Assembly (NCBI GenBank): GCA_029207755.1
Contig: JARCOQ010000002.1
Span: forward strand, 112,455,745-112,519,744
Reading direction: 5' to 3'
DNA length: 64,000 nucleotides
DNA from: Chamaea fasciata
Taxonomy: Eukaryota > Chordata > Aves > Passeriformes > Sylviidae
Of this stretch, positions 1 through 12,900 are shown piece by piece. Position numbers and translations under genes: made by a program. The notes beneath the pieces were generated by a model. That model saw nothing but the letters and a program-made list of their open reading frames with translations. It ran no database searches and was not told the origin of the DNA. How positions within the stretch are numbered: position 1 is the stretch's first letter; the number at the start of each line of letters is the position of its first letter.

Positions 1-705
1 TACAGCATTTCTGGATGAGAGCTGCTGACAAAAGTCCTGCAGATCAATAACTGCTTGTTGGTGCACTGGCCACGTTGGAGAGATGCAAACACCACAGCAC
101 TGCTGTGTGTAACACACGGTGTCAGGCCAGGTGTAGCCAAATTTCCTCAGTCCTTATCTTTCCCTTTTTTATTTTTTTTTCTAGAAGGCCTAGCAGTTCC
201 TTATTTGTATAAAAGATAATCTACCTTTCACACCTTGGTGTCTGGGTCCTGTTTATTGTGCTTATTCTCACAAAGCCAGGCAGGTGACTGCTGCCTGCTC
301 CCCATTTAACACCTGAGAGAAGGAAACCAAATAGGAACGAGGTCACGCCTTGTGGAACCAAACTCAAATCCAAATTTTTAGCACCACTGAAGCCCCTCCA
401 GGCCCCCATCAGCTGCCATCTATGCCTCTGTAGCTCTTTGCTGTGTGACCTGGAGCTCTTGAGATCATGAGGAAATGCAGGGGTCCCCTGCCAGTTCCAG
501 GCATCCCAGCACCTTCTTCCTGGGCCAGGCTGAGTTTTTGCAGATAACCTGATCCAGAAGGTCAGTGAGGTGGGAAATGCTAGCTGGGACAAAGACTTCA
601 GCCCACCTGCTGTGTGACTTGTGGCCCTACTTCAATGTGGATTTTCCCTGTGCCAGGCTGCTGGTTACTCCACACGTATAGAGACTGCTCATTCTCTTAT
701 CAGTG
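1..705. other. Intergenic DNA, no gene recognised
   Basis: I see no exon with paired splice signals and no recognisable repeat family here. Short open frames exist on both strands but none resembles a known protein or has a splice context. Confidence 0.5.
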
Positions 706-709
706 ACCT

Positions 710-1154
710 TGATGTCTTGGGAAGGCTGACCTGAAACAGAGACTGGACAGAGCTAGAGAATAAAGTAGATATTTTTTGAAAAGCCTCCAGGATCCACCCT
801 GGGCAGGACAAGAGCCCAACCAAGGTCCAGGGTGGACCAAGAATAGTCACAAAAAATGGCTGACCAGTCACGAGATCTTACATCTTTATAAGTTTTGGTC
901 CGTTTGCATATTGGGGTTTAATTGTCCAATTACAGATTCAGGTTGTGAGGTCCCATCCTTCTTGTTCCTCCCTCTAGCCCACCCTCATTTCTGCTTTTGG
1001 GCCTGAAAGTTGTCCTTGGTCTCCAGCAGGAAAAGAATTTGTTTTGTCTCTCTACTCTGTGAAGAGAGCTGACTGACACTGAATATGAGGCTCAGAACTA
1101 TACACCTAGGCAGCACAGAATCTGCAAATATGAAAACTAAAGCTTACGGCATCA
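710..1154 (-). mobile_element. Solo LTR of an endogenous retrovirus, family A copy 1
   Basis: A 445-bp element with terminal inverted repeats (TGATGTC at the left, GGCATCA at the right) flanked by the direct duplication ACCT (706-709 and 1155-1158). A second copy, highly similar by eye, lies at 9517-9965. On the - strand it carries a TATAAA-type box in mid-element (complement of about 891-896), followed by a mutated AATAAA position close to the end. This order fits U3-R-U5 reading on the - strand. A 4-bp target duplication and TG...CA ends are usual for retroviral LTRs. No internal gag, pol or env sequence is attached, so it is a solo LTR. The family name is not known to me. Confidence 0.75.
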
Positions 1155-1159
1155 ACCTT

Positions 1160-2200
1160 CCTTAGGACATCTTAATCCTCATATCCCATGTTTCTTTCCT
1201 TTAGATTCCTGCAGAATCTGGAAGATTCCAGCTGTGGCCCCCTTCCATCCTGCTTTCCTGTGAAAACGAAGCAATGAGGAGAGGAGGAAGCTTAGGCCAC
1301 GCCTTACACCTCACATGGGAGAACCTTTGCACTCCCACCCACTCCTAGAGGTGTCTCCAAACACGCAATCCCACCTTTTCCACTGGTATTTGCACAGTCC
1401 ACCTGCACACATGACCTCCTAGTAACGCCTTCACTTTGTTTGAAATGTGCATTAAATTTGTTACCTGTAACTTGAACTGCTTGAGAGCCCCAAACCCCGG
1501 CACGTGATGGGCACAGTTGACTGGCAACGTGCCCGAGAGGAACAGAGTTGTTGTGCAAGTACTAATTATAAGATTATAAAATAAAAAGCCCTTTAGTAGC
1601 AAAGCAGCCCAACGGAAATGTCACTGTTCAAACTTTTGGTTTATTCCTGTGACGAGGCACGAAAGGGCACCTTCAACTCAGTTTTATGTTTAACTGTTAA
1701 TATCCTTTATCATGTTATGGTAATTCCTCAGGCGACTGGACAGATATGAAAAACATGTTCCCTTCCTTATGGCTGATGGTGAAATTTTGTTCCCTATCAA
1801 CAGCCCACAATCAAAATTACTGTTGAATGTGTAAGATAATATGCAAAATTATTTTATTATAATGAGGTTTTTGCTTAACTTTGGGCCTAACTGGCCTGCC
1901 AGGTGCTTTGCCTTCTTCATTAAATCAATTTGGACAGAAAACTGGTCAGAAAGAAAAGCTCAGGAGAGATTAGATGCTAAAACAAGAAAGATCTGCTTAG
2001 GTCCTAAAAATATAATAGATAAAGGAAACACGGAGAAAGGGATTTGCTATTCTCCCTGAAACTCAGATTTTCCTCTTATTACCTTCCACAGATAGGTCCT
2101 TGCACCAAGCTCTGCAAAGAGCTCCTGTCCAGGCCTTTGGTACTCTCTTCTCTTGTTTTCTAATTTATGCTCACTTGCATCCATTAATTCTTGGGTTGTT
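1160..2200. other. Intergenic DNA, nothing recognised
   Basis: AT-rich in its second half. I found no spliced gene, RNA gene or clear repeat. Confidence 0.4.
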
Positions 2201-2202
2201 TT

Positions 2203-2276
2203 GAACAGGGCCAGGAGCTGGACTCAATGAACCTTGTGGGTCCCTTCCAGCTCAGAATATTCTGTGATTCTGTGAA
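2203..2276 (+). mobile_element. CR1 LINE 3' end fragment
   Basis: Contains the CR1 3' terminal block: 'GGACTCAATGAACCTTG', then 'GGTCCCTTCCAGCTC', then 'ATTCTGTGATTCTGTG'. The octamer-like ATTCTGTG repeat is the characteristic CR1 tail. The 5' part is truncated, as in most avian CR1 copies. Confidence 0.8.
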
Positions 2277-2582
2277 AGGCAGGTCACTGAGTATTGCCCA
2301 TGGCTCACGGTCAGCCAGCCCTGGCTGCTCAGGGCTTGTGCAACTGAGATTTCAGAATCTCCACCCCACAACCTCTCTGGGTCCCAGTCTGACCAGACTC
2401 ATGCTGGTATTTCCTTTTTCTGGTACCTACTCAGAGATTCCAATGTTCCAACCTGTGCCCGTTGCCTCCTGTCCTGCCATCCTGCCCTTCTGGGAAGAGC
2501 CTGGCTCCATCCTCTGCAACCTCCCGTGGGCCCAGGCAGTGATAAATTCTCCTGTGCTGGGAATTTAAATTCTCTTCTGCAG

Positions 2583-3340
2583 TTTGAACAGTCCCAGCTC
2601 ACCCTGACTCTTCTTGTATGTCCTGTGCTTTTGCCCATTGACCATTTTGGTGGCCCTGTGCTGGACTTTCCCCTGAAAGTCCACAACTTGTACTGGGAAC
2701 CCCAAACTGGACACATGGCCTCACTAGTGCTGAGCCATTTGCCATGGTCCTCCTAAACTGCAGCCCAGTGCACCGACTGCTTCCACACTGGGAACTTTTA
2801 TTGCTCTCTGTCCTGCTGTCTTGGTCATTAATGAAGGCTTGAACCTCTCCCGGTGTGAGTATTGATCCCCCAGGCTGGTGACTGGTCACTGCTGGACTTT
2901 GGTTCAGTGACGGTTTACAAACAATGCTCTGAGCCCAGCAGTGCAGCCAGTGCTCCACCCATTTATCCAGCCCATATCTCACTGGTTTGGCAATAAAGAT
3001 ATCAAAGGAAACACTGCGAAAGGCCTTGCTGGGGTTTAGGAATACAGTGTCCACTTCTCTCCCTTTGTACACAGAGCTGGTCATGCCATCACTGGAAGTG
3101 TTGGGGCTGGAAGGGCACAGTTACCCCTGGGAACATCCACCTTAGCTCTCCCAAATCAACTTCTCCTTCCTCTGTCTGCAAATGGCTTCCTGAGAGGATT
3201 TTTTGTGTGACATCCCCAGGGACTGAGCTGGGGCTGACCATCCTCTGGCTCCCCAGGTGCTCCTTGTCATTCCTCAGGCTGGATGTTTTATTTGGCTTTT
3301 TCCAGCCATTGGGAACCTCACTGTGATGACTGACAGAGTG
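2583..3340 (-). mobile_element. CR1 LINE fragment, 3' portion, diverged
   Basis: On the + strand this reads as the complement of CR1. It has the 'GAACAGTCCCAGCTC' block, a 'GTGGCCCTGTGCTGGACT' block, a 'GGAACCCCAAACTGGACAC' block, and further on the 'TTTTCCAGCCATTGGGAACC' block from the reverse transcriptase end. It is older and more diverged than the copy at 40.9 kb. Boundaries are approximate. Confidence 0.7.
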
Positions 3341-5440
3341 GCCCTTGCAGGGACAGAGGCCACTTCCCCAGCTCCAGAGATGCCTCCTATGGACTCGTCT
3401 GTGGCTAATTAACCCAAGCTCTCACTAATTCTGTGCTCTCTGTGTGTGGTTTTGCTCCCACAGGCTCTGCCAAAAGGCTCAGACCCCTGAAGGGCCAGAG
3501 AACCAACCTGAGCAGTGACAAACCAGGCAAACACCAGCACTGAGCACCTCAGCTTATTTTTTATTAGGCACAGGGTCCCAAGCCCCAGGCCAACATCTTC
3601 CTTAACCTTTTTATCACGGCAAAATGTACTTAAAGGAAGAGCTCTTGCCCCTCACATCCTTTGCTAGATTCAACTCCACCTGAGCTTTGGTTTTGCCAAC
3701 CACATCCCTGCCTGCTCTGCAATGCCGTGGGGCGTCAACCAGGTAACCTGTCCTTGCTTTCTCCTTCTGTGTTCTCCCTTGTTTTTCTGGTGTCTCTTTG
3801 AATTAAGATCACCATACTAGGAATTAGAGCTTTAAACTATTTTACAGAATCACCCCACTGCAAAATCACACAGTCAGTAGACCCTTTTCATCCCAAGTTC
3901 CAGCAGAAGTAATGTTTTCTGGGTCTTTTTCCCCCATTCCATTTCTGATCACCTCCCATCTTAATTTAATTCTATTATTTTTAGTTCATGTCTTCATTTT
4001 CTCTAAGCCTCCTGATATTGTTACCGCTCCCCTCAATGTTTTGCTCCAAATAAATCCTTGTAAAATTGCATTGCCTTTAATTGGTTACCCCTGGGGTTCA
4101 TTTCATCTGGTTTCCAACAATATGAATTTATTTAACTGCAAACATCAGTATTAATAAACATAAATTTTTAAAAGCTTGTGGTGCTATCCAGTCTGATAGG
4201 TCTTTACCAGCTGTTTTTTTTACTATATAATGATTATTCTTCAGTGTAGTTACTTGTGCAACCTTTTCATTTTGGCCTTGTAATTTTGGAGTTTCTGAAC
4301 ATGTTACTGAATGCAGATTTTGGGGGAGACAGGAAGGTAAAATCCAATCCCCTCTTCCCAAAACCTGACTTCACTGTTCTCTCACACACACCCATAAAAT
4401 AAAGCAAAATCTCTCCTTCCACTGTGGCCTACAGTTATTATTCTGATGCTTGTGATTCATTCAGTTTACTCCTGCAACAGCATGCACATGCATTTGAAAT
4501 GTAAATGCATTAATCTCATAAAAACTATTGCTTGATAATTTAAGGACTCATGGCCAAACAAAGGATCTACAGGATAACAGGAGTGGTAATAGGCACCGTA
4601 CTTTATGCATACAGCTTCATTTTCAAAGAACCATAAATAGTGTATGCAACAACAAAAGAAAAACTGAATAATGAATAAGTTCACACCTCTTGCTGTCATT
4701 TTGATCATTAATTTTTATTGGCTATCAAGAGTTGGGTGGAGGCAAAGCCACATGCTTTCATCCTTTCAATTTTCTTTCTGGTATTAAATATATTATGTAT
4801 ATTTATGCAGAAAGGCTCTTTCACTAAATAGTATTGAGCAATTAGAATAGCAAAAACTTTTACATTAAACCCACAAACATTTTTTTCCTTCAGAAATCTG
4901 GATCTATGTGTCTACTTCAGTATCTATCTAGGATTCAAATATGCAGGTATTTTGTCCTCTCTACAGCCCTTTTTCATATTCAGTAAAACAAGACTTAACT
5001 TTTTTCCAAATAGCTTTCCAGTTTCAGTTTTTCAAACCTTTTGCACCCTAGATAAATATTAGTCCTGGTAAGTCAAACAAACAAGAAATAGATTTTAGTG
5101 AGAAAAAAATGGAGAGAATTCCACAGAGTTTACTTGAATATTTAGGAATTAACTAAACGATGTTAAAAAGTTTACATTTCCCAATTATCTTACTGGGTCT
5201 TGAATTAAATTTGATTTTCTGAAGTCCCTTTTCTGAGAGCTGAATCAATCTTTAGGATTTTGACAAGAAAACAGAAGGGAGAAGGAAAAAGATACATGAA
5301 GCTGAAGTTCTTAACTTTGTCAATTATGTTCCACCCTCTAGCACTTAAGACACTTGTCTGAGACTACTTAAATCTTGTAAGTAGCCTGGATTTTTTTTTG
5401 TTATGGCTTTAGTTAAGCAGTGTCTGCCCCAGCTCATTAG
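3340..5440. other. Intergenic DNA, nothing recognised
   Basis: Mostly AT-rich sequence with no exon or repeat that I can name. Parts could be decayed CR1 beyond my ability to align by eye. Confidence 0.4.
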
Positions 5441-5715
5441 TCACAGAATCATCAAGGCTGGGAGATACCAGTCCTGGTAGATTTTCCAGTCCCACTGCCC
5501 AGAGAGGTCTAGAAAAGTTTGGGAAGTGGGACCACAAGAACCTCATGAGATTGAGCAAGACCAAGAGCTGCACCTGGGATGGTGCATTCACAGAATCATG
5601 GAATCACAGGATCATCGAGGTTGGAAGGCACTTTCAAGACCATTCAGTCCCAACATCAACCCCATAGTCACCCCTAAATCATGTCCCAAAATGCCACATC
5701 CTCATGAACATTTCA
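5441..5715 (-). mobile_element. CR1 LINE 3' fragments
   Basis: Two CR1 tails in the same orientation. One begins CACAGAATCATCAAGGCTGG at 5441. The other, at 5591, has CACAGAATCATGGAATCACAG and then 'GGTTGGAAGGCACTTTCAAG'. The second continues with the diverged 'AAATCATGTCCCAAAATGCCAC' stretch known from a CR1 subfamily. Either one CR1 copy landed beside another or the tail was duplicated. Confidence 0.7.
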
Positions 5716-6015
5716 GCAGCCATTCACTGTGTGCTTGACAGGGATTTTGTTCGGAGCACCTTGGATTTCTGCATATGTTCAACCTCTGAAAGGCAGTGCC
5801 CACCAGTCTGGAGTACAGCACTTATCCCAGGCTCTGCATAACCTGTGCCAGCAGGATCCCACCAGGCCAAGAAGGTCCCACAGTTCCTGTCAGAGGAATC
5901 TCTGGGATCTTATCTATGCAGTGAAACAATTCCTGAGGTTGGGAAGCAGAGGTCTCTGGAGGCTCACTTGATTGCCCCCTACATTCCCCACCTCTGGGGT
6001 TTTTATCTCCTCTCC

Positions 6016-6559
6016 TGTTGGAGCAGGGCTTAAATGCTTGAGAGATGCAGTTTTCGTGTTCCGACTAGATGTTTATTAATTCTTATCTATGTCACAGTCT
6101 CACAAGTTGTGAGTTCTAGCTAACAAAGTGGAAAATGGCTCTGTCTCTCTATCTCTTTCCAAGGTATTTTAAGAACAAACTATCCAATTATGAAAGGACA
6201 CCTAAATTATTTTTACTTTTAACCCAATAACCAACCACCTGTAGCCTGCAGTGTGGATTTTTCTACCCAATTACAAAATATCACCCAGACCATGAAGAAG
6301 AAGGTGAAAAAAAGGACAAGCCCATGTCCTAAAACCTGTCTTGCTTTATATATATTACTATATACTAAAACCTTAAACTCTAAGTTTTTCACCCTGTGAT
6401 ATCACACACTTCTATTCAAACTACACACCCACAATCCCAGTGCTGTCACTCAATTTTGGAAGCCTCTTCCATGGCCTCAGGTGGAATGCAGTGTTTTCTT
6501 GGGGGTCAGTGCCTTTTAGCACAGAAAGCCTGAAATTCTCAGTGCCCAGGGTTCCAACA
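6016..6559 (-). mobile_element. Solo LTR, family B copy 1
   Basis: A 544-bp element with ends TGTTGGA...TCCAACA, a perfect 7-bp inverted terminal repeat. A copy in the opposite orientation lies at 53,931-54,476 and shares its whole length. On the - strand it has a TATATA stretch (complement of about 6347-6353) and then AATAAA (complement of about 6071-6076), ordered as U3-R-U5. I could not see a clean target-site duplication. No internal retroviral sequence adjoins it. Confidence 0.75.
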
Positions 6560-9510
6560 CCCACCCAGCACCGAGGGACTGTCCCAGGGCAGCTTTCAGG
6601 GGCAGCAGCCTGTGTCTGCCCTCAGAAATTTCAGTTCTCATCACAGGTATTAACTGTACTTCACCTGTGGCGCAATCAAGGGCAAAAAATGCACCTTTGC
6701 AATCCTAAATTTGTGCTTTTAGGCAAGATGTTCCACCAGATTACCTTTTGGAGGAAAGGGTCGGTTATAAACTATGCATGCTTGTCCTCACTGAGCTATG
6801 TAAGGTCAGCCTTTGCTGATAAGGATGAAGATACATTGTATTCCTTTAGAAACAGGGTGCCTTATGAAGAAATAAACTGGATTTCGAAGGAACTGGCTGC
6901 TGCCATTTATTTTTCAGTGCATTCATTGCTGTCATTTCAATCTATGAGAATCTGAGTGCTCACTGCAGTCATACAGCTGATCATGTGAATAATCTCTAAG
7001 ATTTAATATTAAAATGTTGTTATATAATGACAAAAAATGGACTTGGCAGATGTCCACAACAAAATGCAAGTGAACAGGGTTCTGAAACCTCCTCTCCTTA
7101 TGGACATCACACTCAGAGAGAAGGTTTCCCCTTTCTCTTGTGTTGATAGGTGGGGTTTTTTTTCTGGAATTACATTTTTGGAGGGGCCAGAAGGGAGCAA
7201 CCATCTCGTAAATTTAAGATCAGGAAAACATGTCAGGAAGAGAAAGAGGTGGGTCAGAAGAGGAGGAAACTGGACAGTTCTATGCTGGTTTCGTTGAAAA
7301 AGTAGAAGGTGGATGTGGGTCACACAGGCACAGAAATGAGGGAGGTGTTTGGGTCTGCAAGGAGCTCATCTCCACATCCAGGCAACTCCTGCCAGCACAC
7401 CACAATCTCTGCTAACATGACCAAAACAGCTCCTTTCTGAGGGATGAATGGCACTAAAAACCCCCCCAAAACCAAAGAGATTCAGCCACCAGTGGTACCA
7501 CATTCTCCTGGCATCTCACACCCCGGACAAAATTGTCTGAGGAAAACCTACACGAGAGGGTGTCCTGCAACCTGATGTTTAGCAAAAAGGTAAGAAAAAA
7601 GAGCACAAAAGAGCTCACACTAGCCTTAGGCTCACTAAACCAGATAAAAAACCCAAAAGCAAGCAAAAAAGCTTGCTTGGGCAAAAGCCTCAACCAAAAC
7701 CAAGAAAAAAAAATCGATCACAGGACACAAAGTAACTGCTTTTTTCTTTGTTTCTCACTAGCTTTACTGAAACAAGTTTTTCAAGTCGTCTTGAGGCAGC
7801 CTGTTTTATGCAATACCCCATTAAATGTTTTTCATCTTGTTTTTCTCTTAGTTGCTGCACTGCCAGTATGAAAAGCCTGTTGCAATTCCTGCCCCTTTGA
7901 TACTGATAGAGGCAGGATGCCTCCCCAGGAACATATCTGCCCATCAGTCAGTCTTGGGGAAAATGTGGAAGACCTTTTGTAGTCAAATCTTTATGTCTTC
8001 CATCTCTCCAACCATCCTGCAGGAACCTGTTCCCTAATTTCACTCTTGTCTATTGTTTTGAGGTCCTAATTTCACTGCTGTATGTTGCTTTGAGGTCAGG
8101 TGGTCTGGGGCTAAATGAAACAAGGGCGCACATTTGATGCAGGAAATGCCAGAGTCAGCGGGGCTCTTCCCTGAAAAAAAAAAAAAAATTCCCTCCAGGA
8201 TTCTGAAAGCTGCAATTTTTATTTTGCAGTGGGATTCTCCATGGAGTCTGTCACTGCAACTGTGAAATGCAGCACGACATCAGGTGGACCATCCATGAAT
8301 GTCCATGGGGAAAAAGAGGAATTTACCTCCCTCTTTACCCTGAGGAACTGGGCTTTAACTCATTGAAAAAAACCAGGTTGTGCTTGAGTGTTCCCTTCAG
8401 GAGATCTCAGATTTAGCTGTGGGTCCCTACACACTGAACAGCACCTGTGAGGAGAAGAATACCAGACAATCTCTTAATTAAAACAAGGATCATGATGTAC
8501 CTGAGCTTTCCCAGGCATTTCAGTAAACCTCTTAAGTCAGGCCTGAGTAAATGTCAAACTGGCACAAGGTATTGACATGGAAAAGCAAGCCCAAGGATGA
8601 AGGAGGATGCCAGCTCCACGCTTGTTCTCAGACTAAACACAGCTCTTAATTTCTGGACATGCTTCTTAAAAAGCTTCAGGGGCTTTACAGCCTGTGTCTC
8701 AGAGCTTTCCTGGGTGCAGTCATAAAAACATTGGCAAAGGTTTCACACAAGTACAGTGAGTGCTCTGTGTGCACCAGGAAGGAGAACCAGCTCCTTCTTG
8801 ATTTGGCGTGGATTTATGGTCCTGAATAGCTCGTCTGTTTTCTTTTTCCAGGCAAGGTTTCAATAGGACACATCAGATATTTGGCAGAGTTCTTTAAGAG
8901 CATTCTCTTAAATTATCTTTGATGCTCTTTGATGTTCTCCAAGTCTTGGGAGGAACGGGTTAACAAGCAGAAGGCTGGAGGAGGGTTTTAAACCAGCCCA
9001 AGTGACCTTGCAGCTGTAAAAACCCTTGATAAGGCTGTGCAAACAGCAGGGCCAGAGATCCCCTGGCATGGGCATGAGTTTAACAATGTCTGTGTCTCTT
9101 CACGTGTGCCTCTGCTCCGGGGATCCCCTAGTTGGAGAGGCAACAGAAAACAATTTATTATTGGTGTTTTAGCCATGAATTCATGGTTGTTTGTGGTTGT
9201 TCTGGCTGCCTGCCTGTGCTGACTCACACGCACACCCTCGAGCTGACACAAGCCACGCGAGGGTAGGGGAAAGCTCCCGATTCCAGGTTTAACATCCACC
9301 CCACTCTGAGCCCTTCCACAGCACTTCCATTGGCTAAACCAAGATTTTTACAGATCTACCAGGCCTCCCCACCAGCCTTTGAACATACCTGAATCCCCTT
9401 GGGTGCAAACATCTGTCACAGGGTCTGTTTTTCTTAATGACAAACACTCCTGGGGGGGAATCCCATGGTGCCGTTTCCCAGCATGATCAGCAGCAGTAAT
9501 GCCACTGCTG
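6560..9510. other. Intergenic DNA; small direct duplication at 8033-8098
   Basis: No gene recognised. At 8033-8098 two adjacent copies of a ~33-bp unit beginning CCTAATTTCACT and ending TTTGAGGTC are present. The rest holds short open frames without splice context. Confidence 0.45.
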
Positions 9511-9516
9511 TACACT

Positions 9517-9965
9517 TGATGCCTTGGAAGGCTGACCTGAAACAGAGACTGGACAGAGCTAGAGAATAAAATAGATATTTATTGAAAGGCCTTTAAGGAT
9601 ACACCTTGGGCAGGACAGGAGCCTGACCAAGGCTGCACCCAGGGTCCCCTATCAATAGTCACAAAAATGGCAGACTGGTCACGAGATCTTACATCTTTAT
9701 AAGTTTTGGTCCATTTACATATTGGGGTTTAATTGTCCAATTACAGCTTCAGGTTGTGAGGTCCCATCCTTCTTGTTCCTCCCTCCAGCCCACCCTCATT
9801 TCTGCTTTTGGGCCTGAAAGTTGTCCTTGGTCTCCAGCAGGAAAAGGATTTGTTTTGTCTCCCTACTCTGTGAAAAGAGCTGACTGACACTGAATATGAG
9901 GCACAGAACTGCACCCCCAGGCAGCACAGAATCTGCAAATACAAAAGCTAAAGCTTAAGACATCA
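9517..9965 (-). mobile_element. Solo LTR, family A copy 2
   Basis: A 449-bp copy of the element at 710-1154 in the same orientation. Its ends are TGATGCC...GACATCA and its target duplication is CACT (9513-9516 and 9966-9969). Because this duplication differs from the ACCT around copy 1, the two copies are independent insertions, not the two LTRs of one 9-kb provirus. Here the - strand AATAAA (complement of about 9578-9583) is intact. Confidence 0.78.
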
Positions 9966-9969
9966 CACT

Positions 9970-12900
9970 GTGCCCCTCAAACTCCTTTCAGGATGTATTT
10001 TATAGCTCAGTCAAAACACCCTGCTGACCCAGAAGTTGTGGGTGGCAGCTAATCGCCCCGGGTGGCTCAGCCAGGAGGCTTTTGTGTGTTCCATGCAGAG
10101 CCCAGGAGGGAAAAATCAAGCCTCTCATCCATAACCCCACTAGACAATAGTCTCAATGGAAGGTAATTTGCAACTGCTCCGCTCCCAGAGGACAGAAATA
10201 GTGGCCCTGAGAACAGCATGTGCTGTGAGGACTGGAGCGTTATGCATAACTAAAAGTGCATTTCGAGCCCTGGCTGGAACATTGTTCCTTCCAGGGACTT
10301 GCAAGGGATGCCCACATTTAGGAGGTAGCTCCAGAGAACACGGAGAGGGTAACCTAAAAAAAGCATCAGTGTTCTTGTGGACACTGGACCAGAGAGAAAA
10401 AAGAAACAAACAAAGAAACAAACAAAAAAAACCCCCCCCAAACCACCAACAGAGAACCTCAAAAGCATCAGAGTGAAATCAGGGTGCCTCAACATGTTTT
10501 ATTTTTGTCCCTACAGACCCATGCCTTACACAGCTGCTCCTCTGCTCTGCAGTTTCATGCTCTGTAACCACTTTTCTCTGAAGCCAAGCCAGCTTCTTCT
10601 TTTTGTATCACATCAACCATTTTTCTGAAAGCCACACCAAAAAATTGCTTTCTTGTAGGTTTTAAACCAGTCTGTGTCGAAGCAAGTGTCTTAGCTCCTG
10701 GTGTTAAGGAAGACTCAATCTTTAAGGCACATCTGAGAGGGATGCAGGTTTCCCTTTTAGCCTTTTGTTATGTTCACTTTCCTTTTATTCAGGCGATGGG
10801 AGAGCAATCGGGACATCTCTGGTGGGTGTAACTCCACCACTTTCACTTTTTAGTTTTAGCTTTGGCCGTATTTTGTGCACAACAGCATCCACAAGAGCGG
10901 ACACATAATCTCAGGGGGGTTTCACAGGACTGCACTGGGTCACTGGATGCCCCCAGGGAAAGAGGATTGTCCCTCTCCCACAAGACAAGCAGGCTAAGCT
11001 TAGCTGGCCGAAATAATTTCTGCTGGCCTGCTTTCCTCCTGGAGAACGGAGTGCCTGAGGAAGCTGTTAAGGGATTCCTGCTGCTCCTCCTGGGAGCCCT
11101 TTGAGGATGATGGCGCCGAATCCATGCGGAAACACCGGCACCAGGCTTCCCAGTTCACATGCAAATGGGTGAAATCCCACCACAGTCAAAATCCGCTGTT
11201 CTTGCCCTAACAGAGCCTGATCTCCCACCCAGGTAGGAGTCAAGGCTGCAGCTTTTGCAGCCCCGTCACACGGTGCTGCAATTTTTGAATCAGTGCGGGC
11301 TGGTTGCTTATGGATTGCATAAAATTTCTCTACTCTGGGTGCTCAGGATGCAGGAGACCCAGTGGCCTCCTTTAAGCCCTTTCTTGAGTGTCTAACTCGG
11401 AGTGTTTGAAGGTCAAGCAGGCTGTGCTGATGAAATGACTCCTGAGCATCTGGGCTAATTTGTCACCTTTAGCATATCTAAGACAGAAATTCCAAGTATT
11501 CTCAGACAGGGATCAAGCAAGCGCTGAAGTACAGACACCCTCCTGGATTGTTGGCTCCAACTCTGCCTTTCTGGGGCATGTAAGGGGATGCTAAAATCTG
11601 GCTGTTTTATGAATTCTTTGCCTTAAAGTCTTCTGACAGTTCCTAACGCTTAAAGGGTAACTTCCTCTCTGAGTCGCAGCCCTGATCTCTGCAAGGATAC
11701 CCTGAAAAATTGTATTTTTCGTCTGGAATCCCATAGTCCTTGTTTTAAGTGTATTCCACTATTGAAACACTATGTATTGACTAGGCTTTTCCAGCAAATC
11801 TGGTTGGTGCCAAGATACACGAACTTTACAGGATAACTTTAAATAAGAGGGTTATTTTGTATTTAAAAGCTGTAGGAAAAAAACCCCTAAATATTAAAAA
11901 TAAAAAATAGCAAATACTAAATATTAAAACCCACCCAAACGCTGCCAACACCTATGACATGCACTGTGGTGAGGTGTCCATCCTGCTGCTCTTTGAGGGA
12001 TTATCCAATTATATTATTATTTTCCAAGGTCTGGACTTCACGTGTTTACCAGCTGGCGCTCCTGATAAGCCAGTCTCCCTTGGGAATGAGCCTGGAGAGC
12101 TCAGGGAAGGACAGCAGACACAAGCACCGAGCTCTTGCATCACTCCTGAGCAGGAATCTCAAGTTATAAACTCTCTCTGCCACTTCAGCCAGTTCAAGAA
12201 GAGGTGAACTCTTTGCTTTCGTACAACAGGCACTTTGCAGCTGTGTTCAAAGATGTGGAAATACTCTTTATCCAGCTGCAGCAGTTCAGCAGAACTAAAT
12301 TCACAGGGAACAGGGGCAGAGGATTGTTTTCTCTTGATGATACAACAAGGGCAGAGAAAAATAAAACACGGTGAAGATTTCATTACTGCACAGTTGGTGT
12401 TAATGTACACATGTACATAGGCACAAGCAGAAATTACAAAAATTACAAAGCCATAAATAAAGGGACAAAATGAAGGAAAAAAATTAAATAAAAATATTAA
12501 AAAAATATTTAATTTAAATTTAATTAAATTAATTTTTTGAAAAATAAAATAATGTGCTTTCCTCAAAAGGGGAGGATGATCTTGAAGTAAACTTTTTAAA
12601 ATAGCTTAGAGAATGAAAATACAACTGCCCCACAACAAAAACAATTCTTTATATATTAGGCAGCATGTAGCAGCAAAAAAACCCATGGCAAAATAAAATA
12701 AAATCCCCGACTACAGACACGTGTTCATAACATTAACTATCAGTTGGTCAGCTTCAGTTACCTGACTTCCATTGTTGGCACCCATTCTTTATTTTTCCCT
12801 TCTAAACCTGCCCACACAGGCAGCAAGATAATCAGTATTTTGCAATGACCGACCTGACCAATTAGTGATAGAGATAAAATATTAAGATCTGAAGCAGAGG

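Noticed and set aside
6440..6955. 171-codon + strand open frame
   Set aside because: Its first third lies in the family B LTR on the wrong strand for that element and the rest has no recognisable domain. Treated as chance.
710..9965. A complete 9-kb endogenous provirus
   Set aside because: The two LTRs have different target duplications and no gag, pol or env remnant was recognised between them.
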